This document shows positions 1 to 6,066 of a stretch of 6,511 nt of DNA, in pieces. The notes under the pieces are model-generated. The model was not told the origin of the DNA. It saw only the letters and a program-made list of their open reading frames with translations, and made no database searches. Every line of letters starts with the position of its first letter. Position 1 is the stretch's first letter. Source of the DNA: Nitrolancea sp040255925 (GTDB lineage Bacteria; Chloroflexota; Chloroflexia; Thermomicrobiales; Thermomicrobiaceae); the NCBI GenBank assembly GCA_040255925.1, contig JBDZVX010000134.1:1-6511 (forward strand), read 5' to 3'. The translations under genes were made by a program, and so were the position numbers.

Positions 1-390
1 TGCGTCAAGTACAAGCTCCCGGTGAAGATCATCATCTTCAAGAACAACGTGCTTGGCCAGATCATGTGGGAGCAGATCGTTTTTGAGGGTGAGCCGCAAT
101 TCGGCGTCGAGTTGCAGCCGATTGATTTTGTCAAGGTCGCCGAGGCATTCGGCGCGACCGGATTCAAGATTGAAAAGCCCAAGCACGCCCACGAAGTGCT
201 CGAAAAAGCGCTCAAGCATCCGGGACCGGTGGTGGTCGAGGCCGTCGTTGATCCGTTCGAGCCGCCATACCCGCCCAAGATCTCGTTCGATCAAGCGAAG
301 AATTTCGCCGAGGCTCTCGCGAAGGGTGAGCCGCACCGGAAGGAGATCGTCCTAACCGCCATCAGCGACCGGGTCCGGTCGCTGGTGTAG
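1..390 (+). CDS. C-terminal part of a ThDP-dependent pyruvate oxidase/PoxB-like enzyme (5' truncated)
   Basis: This is the last 129 codons of a gene that begins before the window; it reads in frame from base 1 and ends at TAG 388-390. The peptide matches the C-terminal thiamine-diphosphate-binding (PP) domain of the PoxB / acetolactate-synthase superfamily. It has the strand-turn 'LPVKIIIFKNN' followed by 'VLGQIMWEQ', which is the segment after the ThDP-Mg GDG motif with its conserved Asn. It then has 'DFVKVAEAFGATGFKIEKP', 'GPVVVEAVVDP', and a PPKI...QAKNF tail typical of pyruvate oxidases and pyruvate:quinone dehydrogenases. The expected reaction is oxidative decarboxylation of pyruvate (or a related 2-oxo acid) to acetate and CO2, with electrons passed to FAD and quinone. 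The GDG motif and the FAD domain lie outside the window, so a related ThDP enzyme cannot be excluded. There is no overlap with the next gene; a hairpin-rich repeat follows 14 bp after the stop. Confidence 0.85.
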   Translation, partial: CVKYKLPVKIIIFKNNVLGQIMWEQIVFEGEPQFGVELQPIDFVKVAEAFGATGFKIEKPKHAHEVLEKALKHPGPVVVEAVVDPFEPPYPPKISFDQAKNFAEALAKGEPHRKEIVLTAISDRVRSLV

Positions 391-403
391 GGGGACCGGC
401 GTG

Positions 404-505
404 GCCCTCACCCCCGTCCCCGAGAGGGGAGATCACTCGAACACATTGTTCCCCTCCCCTAAGATTGGGGGAGGGGTCAGGTGTGGGGGCTGCCGGTGTG
501 AGGGC
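404..505. repeat. MITE-like GC-rich inverted-repeat element
   Basis: The 138 bp between the PoxB-like gene and the next gene hold a compact element bounded by an 8-bp perfect inverted repeat, gccctcac (404-411) and gtgagggc (498-505). Inside is a perfect 9-bp hairpin, cccctcccc (451-459) with ggggagggg (468-476), and a smaller ccccgagagggg palindrome near 419-430. There is no room for a transposase and no convincing ORF. The design resembles short dispersed hairpin repeats in Chloroflexota and other GC-rich genomes. The sequence at the right edge of the window (ctcccctctcccagaattggg) appears to be the left half of a related hairpin. The hairpins might also end transcription of the upstream gene, although no T-tract follows. 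That it is mobile or dispersed is inference. Confidence 0.6.
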
Positions 506-512
506 TCTTAAC

Positions 513-520
513 GAGGAGGA
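513..520 (+). promoter_or_regulatory. Ribosome binding site for the 69-aa membrane protein
   Basis: GAGGAGGA, a near-perfect Shine-Dalgarno sequence, ends 8 nt before the GTG at 529. This favours the GTG over the ATG at 544 and supports translation of the short ORF. Confidence 0.7.
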
Positions 521-528
521 AAGTTGGT

Positions 529-738
529 GTGAAGGTACGACGCATGAGTACGGTCGCCCTTCTTGAGATCGGCGCCGCATTGTTCGGCTCACTCCTGCTG
601 GCCGCTCTGATGGTGCTGATCGGCGGCCGGATCGCTGGCGGAGTCGCACGGGCGCGCCGCCGGAAGGAACCGGCTCCCTCTTCGGGTGAAGTGCCGCCTA
701 GTCGACACGCGGGGATCAGTAACGTTGCCGCGCGCTGA
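529..738 (+). CDS. Small single-span membrane protein of unknown function (69 aa)
   Basis: I do not recognise the family. The GTG start is chosen because of the strong GAGGAGGA site 8 nt upstream; the stop is TGA 736-738. Residues about 9-38 form one long hydrophobic helix rich in Leu, Ala and Gly (ALLEIGAALFGSLLLAALMV and onward). A strongly basic patch, RARRRK, follows at about 41-46, then a Pro/Ser-rich tail. By the positive-inside rule the C-terminus should face the cytoplasm. It lies 14 bp upstream of the duplicated membrane protein, which has its own SD in the gap, so the two are probably cotranscribed. It may be an accessory or assembly subunit of the oxidoreductase encoded downstream; that role rests on position only. 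A poorly conserved ORF is possible, but the ribosome binding site and spacing favour a real gene. Confidence 0.6.
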   Translation: MKVRRMSTVALLEIGAALFGSLLLAALMVLIGGRIAGGVARARRRKEPAPSSGEVPPSRHAGISNVAAR

Positions 739-752
739 TCGAAGGAGTTGCC

Positions 753-1727
753 ATGAGCGTGCGACACCAGACCCAGGGGCGCCGTAGTCTCGGGGCTTGG
801 CTTCTTTATGGACTGCGACTGGCACGGGCGGAGATCCGGCTGGGCCGGTACCAGCGCGGTATGGCGATTATGGCGGCATTCGCGGCGATCGTCAGCGGGT
901 TCGAGGCATATATGCAGCACCTTCGTGGGGCATTCTCCCATTGGCTCATGTGGACGCCGGTAGCGTTGACGCCGGTGGTGACGGTCGCGGCAGGTGCGGC
1001 GGTCTTTAGCCAGCGAGCGGCGCGGCTAGTCCTGCCGCTGGTTTCACTGGTCACGCTCGTGGATGGACTCATTGGATTCATCTTCCATATCCGGGGCATC
1101 CAACGGATGCCGGGTGGTATCAAGCTCGGGCAATACAACATCGTTATGGGACCGCCAGTCTTCGCGCCGCTGCTGATGTGTACCGTCGGTGCGCTTGGGG
1201 GAGTGGCATCGCTGCTGCGCCGCGAGAAATGGGATCTCACCGGCGAGCGCGGCACCATCCGGCTGACCCAGCGCCGGAGGGATGCCGGTGACGTGGAGTC
1301 ATCCATTGCCCGGCTGACGTTCGACATCGCGCATGGCCGGTTCCAGCAGGGATTCGCCCTCCTTTCGGTCTTCTTTGCCCTCCTCTCGGGTGGAGAAGCT
1401 TATTTCGAGCACTTGCGCGGCAGCTTCAATCAGCGAGTGATGTGGGCACCGGTTTGGGTAACACCGGCGATGATGCTCGCCGGTATCGGCGCGGCGTGCA
1501 GCCGGCGGATCGCGCGCGCGGTGCTTCCGGTGACCTCCGCCGTAACGTTCCTGGTTGGCACGCTGGGATTCGTGCTTCACCTTCGCGGCCTCTGGCGGAT
1601 GCCGGGACGGTTCAGCAATTTCGAGTTCAAACTGATGCTGGGGCCGCCCCTCTTCGCGCCGCTCCTCTTTTGCGCGGTCGGTCTGCTGGGGCTGATCGCC
1701 GCATTGCTTCGGAGAGAGGGGGACTGA
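753..1727 (+). CDS. Eight-helix membrane protein made of two tandem four-helix repeats (324 aa)
   Basis: ATG 753 follows GAAGGAG (741-747) and the stop is TGA 1725-1727. The protein is an internal duplication: residues about 24-160 and 188-324 align with a constant offset of 164 residues. Matching blocks are GRYQRG/GRFQQG (31/195), EAYMQHLRGAF/EAYFEHLRGSF (51/215), MWTPV/MWAPV (66/230), FHIRGIQRMPG/LHLRGLWRMPG (111/275), MGPPVFAPLL/LGPPLFAPLL (132/296) and LLRRE (154/318). Each half has four likely transmembrane segments, roughly 36-54, 64-84, 91-112, 130-152 and 200-218, 228-249, 255-276, 294-317. A charged, Arg-rich linker at about 156-187 joins them. One His occurs at the same site in each repeat in two places, H56/H220 and H112/H276, at or near helix ends. 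I do not recognise a named family. Its place just before a gluconate-2-dehydrogenase-like small subunit and a GMC oxidoreductase suggests a membrane anchor or quinone/electron-transfer partner; that is inference. Confidence 0.8.
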   Translation: MSVRHQTQGRRSLGAWLLYGLRLARAEIRLGRYQRGMAIMAAFAAIVSGFEAYMQHLRGAFSHWLMWTPVALTPVVTVAAGAAVFSQRAARLVLPLVSLVTLVDGLIGFIFHIRGIQRMPGGIKLGQYNIVMGPPVFAPLLMCTVGALGGVASLLRREKWDLTGERGTIRLTQRRRDAGDVESSIARLTFDIAHGRFQQGFALLSVFFALLSGGEAYFEHLRGSFNQRVMWAPVWVTPAMMLAGIGAACSRRIARAVLPVTSAVTFLVGTLGFVLHLRGLWRMPGRFSNFEFKLMLGPPLFAPLLFCAVGLLGLIAALLRREGD

Positions 1728-1728
1728 T

Positions 1729-2346
1729 TTGGTCCGCGATCGGTATCCCGGCTGGGACGTGCTCAGCCAGCGCGGTCACTGGGATGAGACGACCCGCAAG
1801 GTCGTTCTGGACCGGGTCCATAATGTCCCGCCCTTCCGGTATTTCGACAGCTCCCAGATCATTACGCTCGGTGCGTTATGCGCGCGGGTGATCCCGCAGG
1901 CGCACCGCTCGCCAGAACGCCGGGTGCCGATCGCGCATTGGATCGATCAGTACTGCGCGCTGGGTTCCTCGGGCGGCTTTCGCTTCGAGGACATGCCGCC
2001 TCGTCCGGTTGCGTGGACCTGGGGACTCGACGGGCTCGATCAAAGCGCTGGGGCGCTCTTCGGCTCACGCTTCGCGGAGCTCGATGGCGATCGCCAGGAT
2101 CAGGTGCTGGAGCGCATCCGTGCCGGCGATCCACCGGGCGAGGTCTGGGCTCGGATGCCGGCCCGGCGGTGGTGGATTTTTATCGCGCTGCGAGATATAA
2201 GCGGCGCCTATTACGCCCACCCCTATGCCTGGGATGAGATCGGCTTCGGCGGCCCGGCGTACCCACGTGGCTACGCGGCATTGAACAATGGCGCGCCCGA
2301 GCCCTGGGAGCCGCGTGAAGCGCCGGATGGGCGGCGCCGGACATGA
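1729..2346 (+). CDS. Gluconate 2-dehydrogenase subunit 3-like small subunit (205 aa)
   Basis: The TTG start at 1729 lies 1 nt past the preceding stop; a purine-rich GGAGAGAGGGGG (1711-1722) inside the upstream gene serves as ribosome binding site. Stop is TGA 2344-2346. The protein resembles the Gluconate_2-dh3 family: an N-terminal part with 'SSQIITLGALCARVIPQ' (about 41-57), a central helical part, and the characteristic C-terminal block 'ISGAYYAHPYAWDEIG' followed by 'FGGPAYPRGY' (about 157-182). In characterised enzymes (gluconate 2-dehydrogenase, bacterial FAD glucose dehydrogenase) this small subunit binds the GMC catalytic subunit, helps its folding, and usually supplies a Tat signal so the pair is exported. 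Here the N-terminus (MVRDRYPGWDV) shows no twin-arginine signal or hydrophobic stretch, so export by this subunit looks unlikely. The GMC gene follows after 22 bp. Confidence 0.82.
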   Translation: MVRDRYPGWDVLSQRGHWDETTRKVVLDRVHNVPPFRYFDSSQIITLGALCARVIPQAHRSPERRVPIAHWIDQYCALGSSGGFRFEDMPPRPVAWTWGLDGLDQSAGALFGSRFAELDGDRQDQVLERIRAGDPPGEVWARMPARRWWIFIALRDISGAYYAHPYAWDEIGFGGPAYPRGYAALNNGAPEPWEPREAPDGRRRT

Positions 2347-2368
2347 CCCGAAATAGCTGGGATTCGGA

Positions 2369-4030
2369 ATGAGATTACACGTTCACCTCTCACCGGACTG
2401 GGTGCTCGATACCGAGATGCGGGAATACCGGCCAGAAGAGACGGTTGATTTCTGTATCGTCGGGACCGGCGCGGGTGGCGGCGTACTCGCCCAACGGCTC
2501 GCCCGCTACGGCTTCTCAGTCGTCGCGCTCGAAGCCGGCCCCTGGCATGATTCCGAGACTGGAATGGTCTCCGACGAGGCGGGTTCAGCCAATCTCTACT
2601 GGAACGATCTCCGCATCACCGGCGGTACCGACCCGCTGGAGCTTGGAGCCAACAACTCCGGTCGCGGCGTGGGCGGGAGCACGGTCCATTACGCCGCGTT
2701 TTGTCCTCGCCTGCATCCCTCCGATTTTCGCGTGCGGTCCCTGGACGGCGTCGCGGTTGACTGGCCGATCTCCTATGAAGAACTGGAACCCTACTACGAG
2801 CGAATGGAGCGCGAGTATCCGGTCTCCGGTCCGGCCCATTTCCCGTGGGGAAAGCGGCATGGGTATCCCTACGCGCCGCTCCAAGCAGGGACGGCGGGGC
2901 AGATGCTGGTCAAGGGCTGCGTCCAACTCGGCATTCCGGTTGTGGCTGGTGGACCGGTCGCGATACCGGCCGGATCGATGGGCAAGCGGCCGCACTGCAT
3001 CATGCGGGGTTTTTGCCTGTTGGGTTGCAAGGTTGGTGCCAAGCACAGCATCCACGTCAGCCACATCCCTGACGCGATCGAGCATGGTGCCGAGATCCGA
3101 ACCCGCTCGATGGCGTACGAGGTCGCGATTAACGACCAGGGGCGGGCGACCGGTGTCCGGTATTATCGCTCGGATAGTAATGGACGAATCATCGCCGAAG
3201 AACAGCAGGCGCGGGCGGTCGTCGTAGCCGGGTATGCCATTGAATCACCGCGCCTGCTCTTGAACTCCAGGTCCAGCCTGTTTCCCGACGGTTTAGCCAA
3301 TTCCAGCGGGTTAGTTGGCAAATTCCTGATGGCCCAGGCCGCCCCGGTTGTCTGGGGACGGTTCCCTGAGATGATTCGCCAGTACAAGGCGCCGCCGGCC
3401 TGCGCCTCGACCGAGGAGTTTTACGAGACCGACCCGGCGCATAACTTCGCTCGTGGATTCGCCCTCCAATCGGTCTCTCCTTTGCCGATTGCCATGGCGC
3501 ATCTGCTGGCCGATGAGAATGGGCGGTTCGGCTTGGAGTTGCTGGAGGCCATGCAGGATTACAACCACCATGGCTGCATTGGCGTGCTCGGTGAGATCCT
3601 GCCGGATGCGCGGAACTCCGTCTCGATCGCCAGCGAGACCGACCAGTACGGCATTCCGGTGGCCTACGTCCACTTCAACCTGTTCGAGAACGATCGCCGG
3701 CTGATGGAGTTCGGCGCCGGAACCGCCCAGCGGGTGCTCGAAGCGGCTGGAGCAACCGAGACTCACTGGACGCCGCGCTACGCGCATCTCGTCGGCACCT
3801 GCCGGATGGGATTCACCCCGGACGATTCGGTGGTCGATCAATGGTGCCGGAGCTGGGATGTTCCGAACCTGCTGATCGTCGATGGGAGCGTGATGCCGAC
3901 GCAGGGCTCGGCGAATCCGGCATTAACGATCAGCGCGCTAGCGGCACGGACGGTGGACTGGCTCCGTTCGGCGGTTCCCCGTGGCGAACTCCAGACGCGG
4001 CCGCGACCACGAGATCAGCACGTGCTATGA
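2369..4030 (+). CDS. GMC-family FAD-dependent oxidoreductase, probable dehydrogenase catalytic subunit (553 aa)
   Basis: Probably oxidises a sugar or alcohol hydroxyl with FAD and passes the electrons to a membrane partner. The N-terminal Rossmann motif is VDFCIVGTGAGGGVLA, with G32-T-G-A-G-G37 and the ribose-binding E55 in VVALEAG. The GMC signature follows as NNSGRGVGGSTVHYAAF (95-111). The C-terminal GMC domain has YAHLVGTCRMG with H473 and ends in VDGSVMPTQGSANPALTISA with N516; these are the expected catalytic His/Asn pair. A Cys motif C210-x5-C216-x3-C220, in HCIMRGFCLLGCKVGAKHS, has the spacing of the 3Fe-4S ligands in Burkholderia-type FAD glucose dehydrogenase as I recall it. This class usually pairs with a subunit-3 protein, which is the gene just upstream. 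There is no visible signal peptide and no adjacent cytochrome c gene. Length (553 aa) is normal. The start at ATG 2369 has only a weak Shine-Dalgarno sequence. The substrate cannot be told from sequence. Confidence 0.9.
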   Translation: MRLHVHLSPDWVLDTEMREYRPEETVDFCIVGTGAGGGVLAQRLARYGFSVVALEAGPWHDSETGMVSDEAGSANLYWNDLRITGGTDPLELGANNSGRGVGGSTVHYAAFCPRLHPSDFRVRSLDGVAVDWPISYEELEPYYERMEREYPVSGPAHFPWGKRHGYPYAPLQAGTAGQMLVKGCVQLGIPVVAGGPVAIPAGSMGKRPHCIMRGFCLLGCKVGAKHSIHVSHIPDAIEHGAEIRTRSMAYEVAINDQGRATGVRYYRSDSNGRIIAEEQQARAVVVAGYAIESPRLLLNSRSSLFPDGLANSSGLVGKFLMAQAAPVVWGRFPEMIRQYKAPPACASTEEFYETDPAHNFARGFALQSVSPLPIAMAHLLADENGRFGLELLEAMQDYNHHGCIGVLGEILPDARNSVSIASETDQYGIPVAYVHFNLFENDRRLMEFGAGTAQRVLEAAGATETHWTPRYAHLVGTCRMGFTPDDSVVDQWCRSWDVPNLLIVDGSVMPTQGSANPALTISALAARTVDWLRSAVPRGELQTRPRPRDQHVL

Positions 4031-4173
4031 ACATTCGACACCAGGGGCGCATGATGAGGCGGGGGTTCGCGAGGCGGTGGCCGGAGGTTACGGCGGATTT
4101 ACGCTGGATCGTGAACTCCTGGTTGAACCCTCCGGACATCGACGCCCGGTGGGAGCAATATCCGGATCGATAG
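4027..4173 (+). CDS. Possible translationally coupled small ORF (48 aa)
   Basis: The ATG at 4027-4029 overlaps the GMC stop as ATGA, the classic arrangement for translational coupling, and the ORF runs to TAG 4171-4173. The product is basic with several Trp: an Arg-rich N-terminus (GRMMRRGFARRWPE), then LRWIVNSWLNPPDIDARWEQ. I recognise no family. No independent Shine-Dalgarno precedes the start; a downstream ATG at 4051 has AGGGG about 4 nt upstream. It could be a genuine small last gene of the operon, a decayed remnant, or chance. The sequence from 4174 to 4295, before the convergent gene, holds nothing I can support. Confidence 0.3.
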   Translation: MNIRHQGRMMRRGFARRWPEVTADLRWIVNSWLNPPDIDARWEQYPDR

Positions 4174-4295
4174 CTCCAACGATGAAGATAGCGGCGCGCC
4201 CGGCTCCAGAGACGCGGCGGGCGGCGTGCTAGCGCTCGCGTATTCTTTGACTGAGGATCGGACGGGCGCAAGCACTGGCGATCCGAAATGGCTTG

Positions 4296-6008
4296 CTACT
4301 TCACGACGCCATATTTGATCTGTAATTCTTGGGCACCCAATCGGCCGAGCATCACGTCGGACTGCTTCGGCCAAGCTCCCGGATGCCGTTCAAAGCGTGC
4401 CCGCTCGAAGTACTGGACGGTGTAGATCTGACCATCATCCGGATTTCGCTCTTCGAACTCCTCACTGATCGGCATGCCGTAGACCGCGAGCCCACCGAAG
4501 TTCTTCCAGTAGTCCCGGAACCCGCCACAGAGATTGTGGCCGGTCGGCGCGTAGTAGTCGCAGCTGGGGTTGGCAGCGGCTGGCTGGAACGGTACTTCGC
4601 CGGAGCGGCCGGCGGTCACCGTGATTCCGACCAGGCCGAGCACTACATCGTATCGCTTTGCGTCGGTGTTGGGGTGCCACTCGAAGCGCGCCCGCTCGAA
4701 GTACTGGGTGATGATGCCGTTCTCCTGGAACTCCTCCGTGAGGGGCAGGCCATAAATCGCCATTCCATTGAAGTGGTTCCAGTAGTCACGGAAGCCACCG
4801 CAGACATTGTGCTGGGTCTTCATGACGTAAGTGCAGCCGGGAATAGCCGCGACCGGCTCCGCTGGACCGAAGTGTCCTGGAGCCCACGAAGGTGAAGGAG
4901 ATGGAGCCGGCGGACCGCTCGGTGCTGGAGATGGCGCCGGCTGCGTACTCGGCGCTGGCGATTGAGCCGGAGGCGCACTCGGCTCTGACGATGAAGCCGG
5001 TGGATTGCTCGGAGCAGTCGATGGATCTGGCGTCTGGTCGATCGCCTGGCTAGTGCCGGGCGATGAGCCCGCGCTAGCGTCATTGCCCCCAGATCCCCCG
5101 CCAGGACTTGTGCCGTTCGAGTCCGATCCGGAGTCGTCAACCCAGCTCGGCACGTAGGCGGACTGCTCGCCGCTGGCATCAGCCGGGGTAGCTTCCGGGT
5201 TCTCGTCCATCGCCGTCGCCGGATCGCTGGGCGACGGTGATGGGCTGGCAGCAACAGCCGTGGGAGAAGGACGGGGTGTCGCCGTGGCCACCGGTGCCGC
5301 GCTTCGGGACGCTCCGCTCGTCGGAGATGGACGATCCGTCGATCCAACCTGCTCCGGCTGATTCATGAAATCAAACGCAACGAAGGCACCCACAATCAGC
5401 AAGATGGCTAGGCCAATGATCGCGGCAGCTGGAAGCGCACGCCGTGAGCGTGATGACTCCGCTCGAGGCCGGTAATAGTTCGAAGAATCGGTCCTGAACG
5501 GGGCGGATGGCGACGGAGTCCAAATCGGACCGGTGCTCCTCGGCACCTCATCGGCAGGTGACGGCTCCGCAGGTGGTATCGCGCCGGTGCTCGGCTTTTC
5601 CGCCTCATGGCTCTCCGCGGTAGCCCCGTTGGTCTTCGTGTATTCTACTGGTGGCGTGATATCCGTTGCCGGGACGACGATGGGCTCTTCGACGGGAGCT
5701 GGGGCTTCGCTATCAGTCTCGTCGTAGGCGGTGGAAGCGGTTGCCGGAGCGGGATCGACAACGGGCGGTGACGGCGGTGCCGTTTCGTGACGCTCCTCAA
5801 CGTCACCTGATCCGGCTTCAACCGGAGCGTCGGGAGGTGGCGTAGCCGAAGGTGCCGGATCCAGGTCCGGTCTCCATCCAAATCGTGGCGCAGGTGTATT
5901 ATCAGCCGGTCGTTGGCGATCGGCGTCCCTATCCCGTCCCAGCGCGTTTCCCCTTCGTGACTGTCCCAAACACGAATGAGTCGCGTTCCGGCCCCATGAC
6001 TGTAGCAT
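4296..6008 (-). CDS. Type II membrane protein with Pro/Ser/Thr-rich stem and duplicated Cys/YFERARFE extracellular domain
   Basis: Read from ATG 6008-6006 to TAG 4298-4296 it is 570 residues. Residues 1-190 are low-complexity, acidic and Pro-rich, with no recognisable domain. Residues about 191-213 (ALPAAAIIGLAILLIVGAFV and onward) form one transmembrane helix preceded by basic SSRSRR, so the N-terminus should be cytoplasmic and the rest outside. Residues 214-380 are a Pro/Ser/Thr/Gly-rich, wall-spanning-like stem with PAPS-type repeats. The C-terminus carries two homologous domains, about 392-462 and 483-558. Each starts with a Cys pair 11 residues apart (C392/C403, C483/C494), then VCGGFRDYW or LCGGFRDYW, a YGLP/YGMP-x-x-EEF block, QYFERARFE-x-HP, and LG-x-x-G. 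This repeat type is common in secreted Chloroflexota proteins; its ligand is unknown to me, and the Cys may form disulfides. The start is uncertain: no clear Shine-Dalgarno precedes ATG 6008, and a -10-like TATTAT overlaps it. TTG 5969 is an alternative. Confidence 0.8.
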   Translation of the reverse strand: MLQSWGRNATHSCLGQSRRGNALGRDRDADRQRPADNTPAPRFGWRPDLDPAPSATPPPDAPVEAGSGDVEERHETAPPSPPVVDPAPATASTAYDETDSEAPAPVEEPIVVPATDITPPVEYTKTNGATAESHEAEKPSTGAIPPAEPSPADEVPRSTGPIWTPSPSAPFRTDSSNYYRPRAESSRSRRALPAAAIIGLAILLIVGAFVAFDFMNQPEQVGSTDRPSPTSGASRSAAPVATATPRPSPTAVAASPSPSPSDPATAMDENPEATPADASGEQSAYVPSWVDDSGSDSNGTSPGGGSGGNDASAGSSPGTSQAIDQTPDPSTAPSNPPASSSEPSAPPAQSPAPSTQPAPSPAPSGPPAPSPSPSWAPGHFGPAEPVAAIPGCTYVMKTQHNVCGGFRDYWNHFNGMAIYGLPLTEEFQENGIITQYFERARFEWHPNTDAKRYDVVLGLVGITVTAGRSGEVPFQPAAANPSCDYYAPTGHNLCGGFRDYWKNFGGLAVYGMPISEEFEERNPDDGQIYTVQYFERARFERHPGAWPKQSDVMLGRLGAQELQIKYGVVK

Positions 6009-6011
6009 AAT
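6006..6011 (+). promoter_or_regulatory. Possible -10 element for the divergent selenoprotein gene
   Basis: CATAAT matches TATAAT at 5 of 6 positions, but I see no good -35 at the right distance. If used, transcription would start near 6018 and both palindromes would lie in the 5' leader, just downstream of the start point. Weak call. Confidence 0.2.
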
Positions 6012-6035
6012 ACACTAGGCAAGGGTGTATGTACA
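6007..6035 (-). promoter_or_regulatory. Candidate promoter reading into the type II membrane protein gene
   Basis: On the minus strand a TGTACA (6035-6030, 4 of 6 matches to TTGACA) is followed after 17 bp by TATTAT (6012-6007, 5 of 6 matches to TATAAT). The -10 overlaps the ATG at 6008-6006. If this promoter is used, the transcript starts near 6000 and translation must begin further in, for example at TTG 5969. The -35 lies inside the first palindrome, so a protein bound there would block it. Confidence 0.35.
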
Positions 6036-6050
6036 CCCTGTGTACGTACA
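6023..6050. promoter_or_regulatory. Pair of palindromes in the divergent intergenic region, candidate operators
   Basis: Two inverted repeats sit almost back to back: gggtgt-atgt-acaccc (6023-6038) and the perfect 10-bp palindrome TGTACGTACA (6041-6050). The GTAC core recurs at 6031, 6042 and 6046, and TACGTACAT is repeated at 6043-6051 and 6076-6084, 33 bp apart (about three helical turns), the second copy lying in the start of the coding region. The arrangement is typical of binding sites for a dimeric regulator controlling one or both divergent genes. The regulator is not encoded here and I do not recognise the site. Confidence 0.5.
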
Positions 6051-6053
6051 TAG

Positions 6054-6060
6054 AGGAGGA
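6054..6060 (+). promoter_or_regulatory. Strong ribosome binding site that fixes the GTG start of the selenoprotein gene
   Basis: AGGAGGA lies 6 nt before GTG 6067. Such a strong site, placed correctly for a start only eight codons before an in-frame TGA, argues that the upstream start is still in use and that the TGA is read through rather than marking a dead gene. Confidence 0.75.
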
Positions 6061-6066
6061 AGCACC

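Noticed and set aside
2585..3841. Several long minus-strand and +2 frame ORFs inside the GMC gene
   Set aside because: These are shadows of a well-supported GMC coding sequence with its FAD and catalytic motifs; none shows a motif or start signal of its own.
3930..4271. Minus-strand ORF of 113 codons overlapping the GMC 3' end
   Set aside because: Arg/Pro-rich composition typical of an antisense shadow of GC-rich coding DNA, no ribosome binding site, no recognisable motif.
4255..4284. ggatcg/cgatcc inverted repeat as a terminator between the convergent genes
   Set aside because: Only a 6-bp stem with an 18-nt loop and no T-tract on either strand; it could be chance.
5645..6022. Alternative minus-strand frame (TTG 6022) as the real N-terminus of the type II membrane protein, joined by a frameshift
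   Set aside because: It becomes an Arg/His/Leu-rich shadow further in, whereas the main frame is continuous with the Pro/Ala/Glu-rich region and the transmembrane helix; no frameshift is needed.
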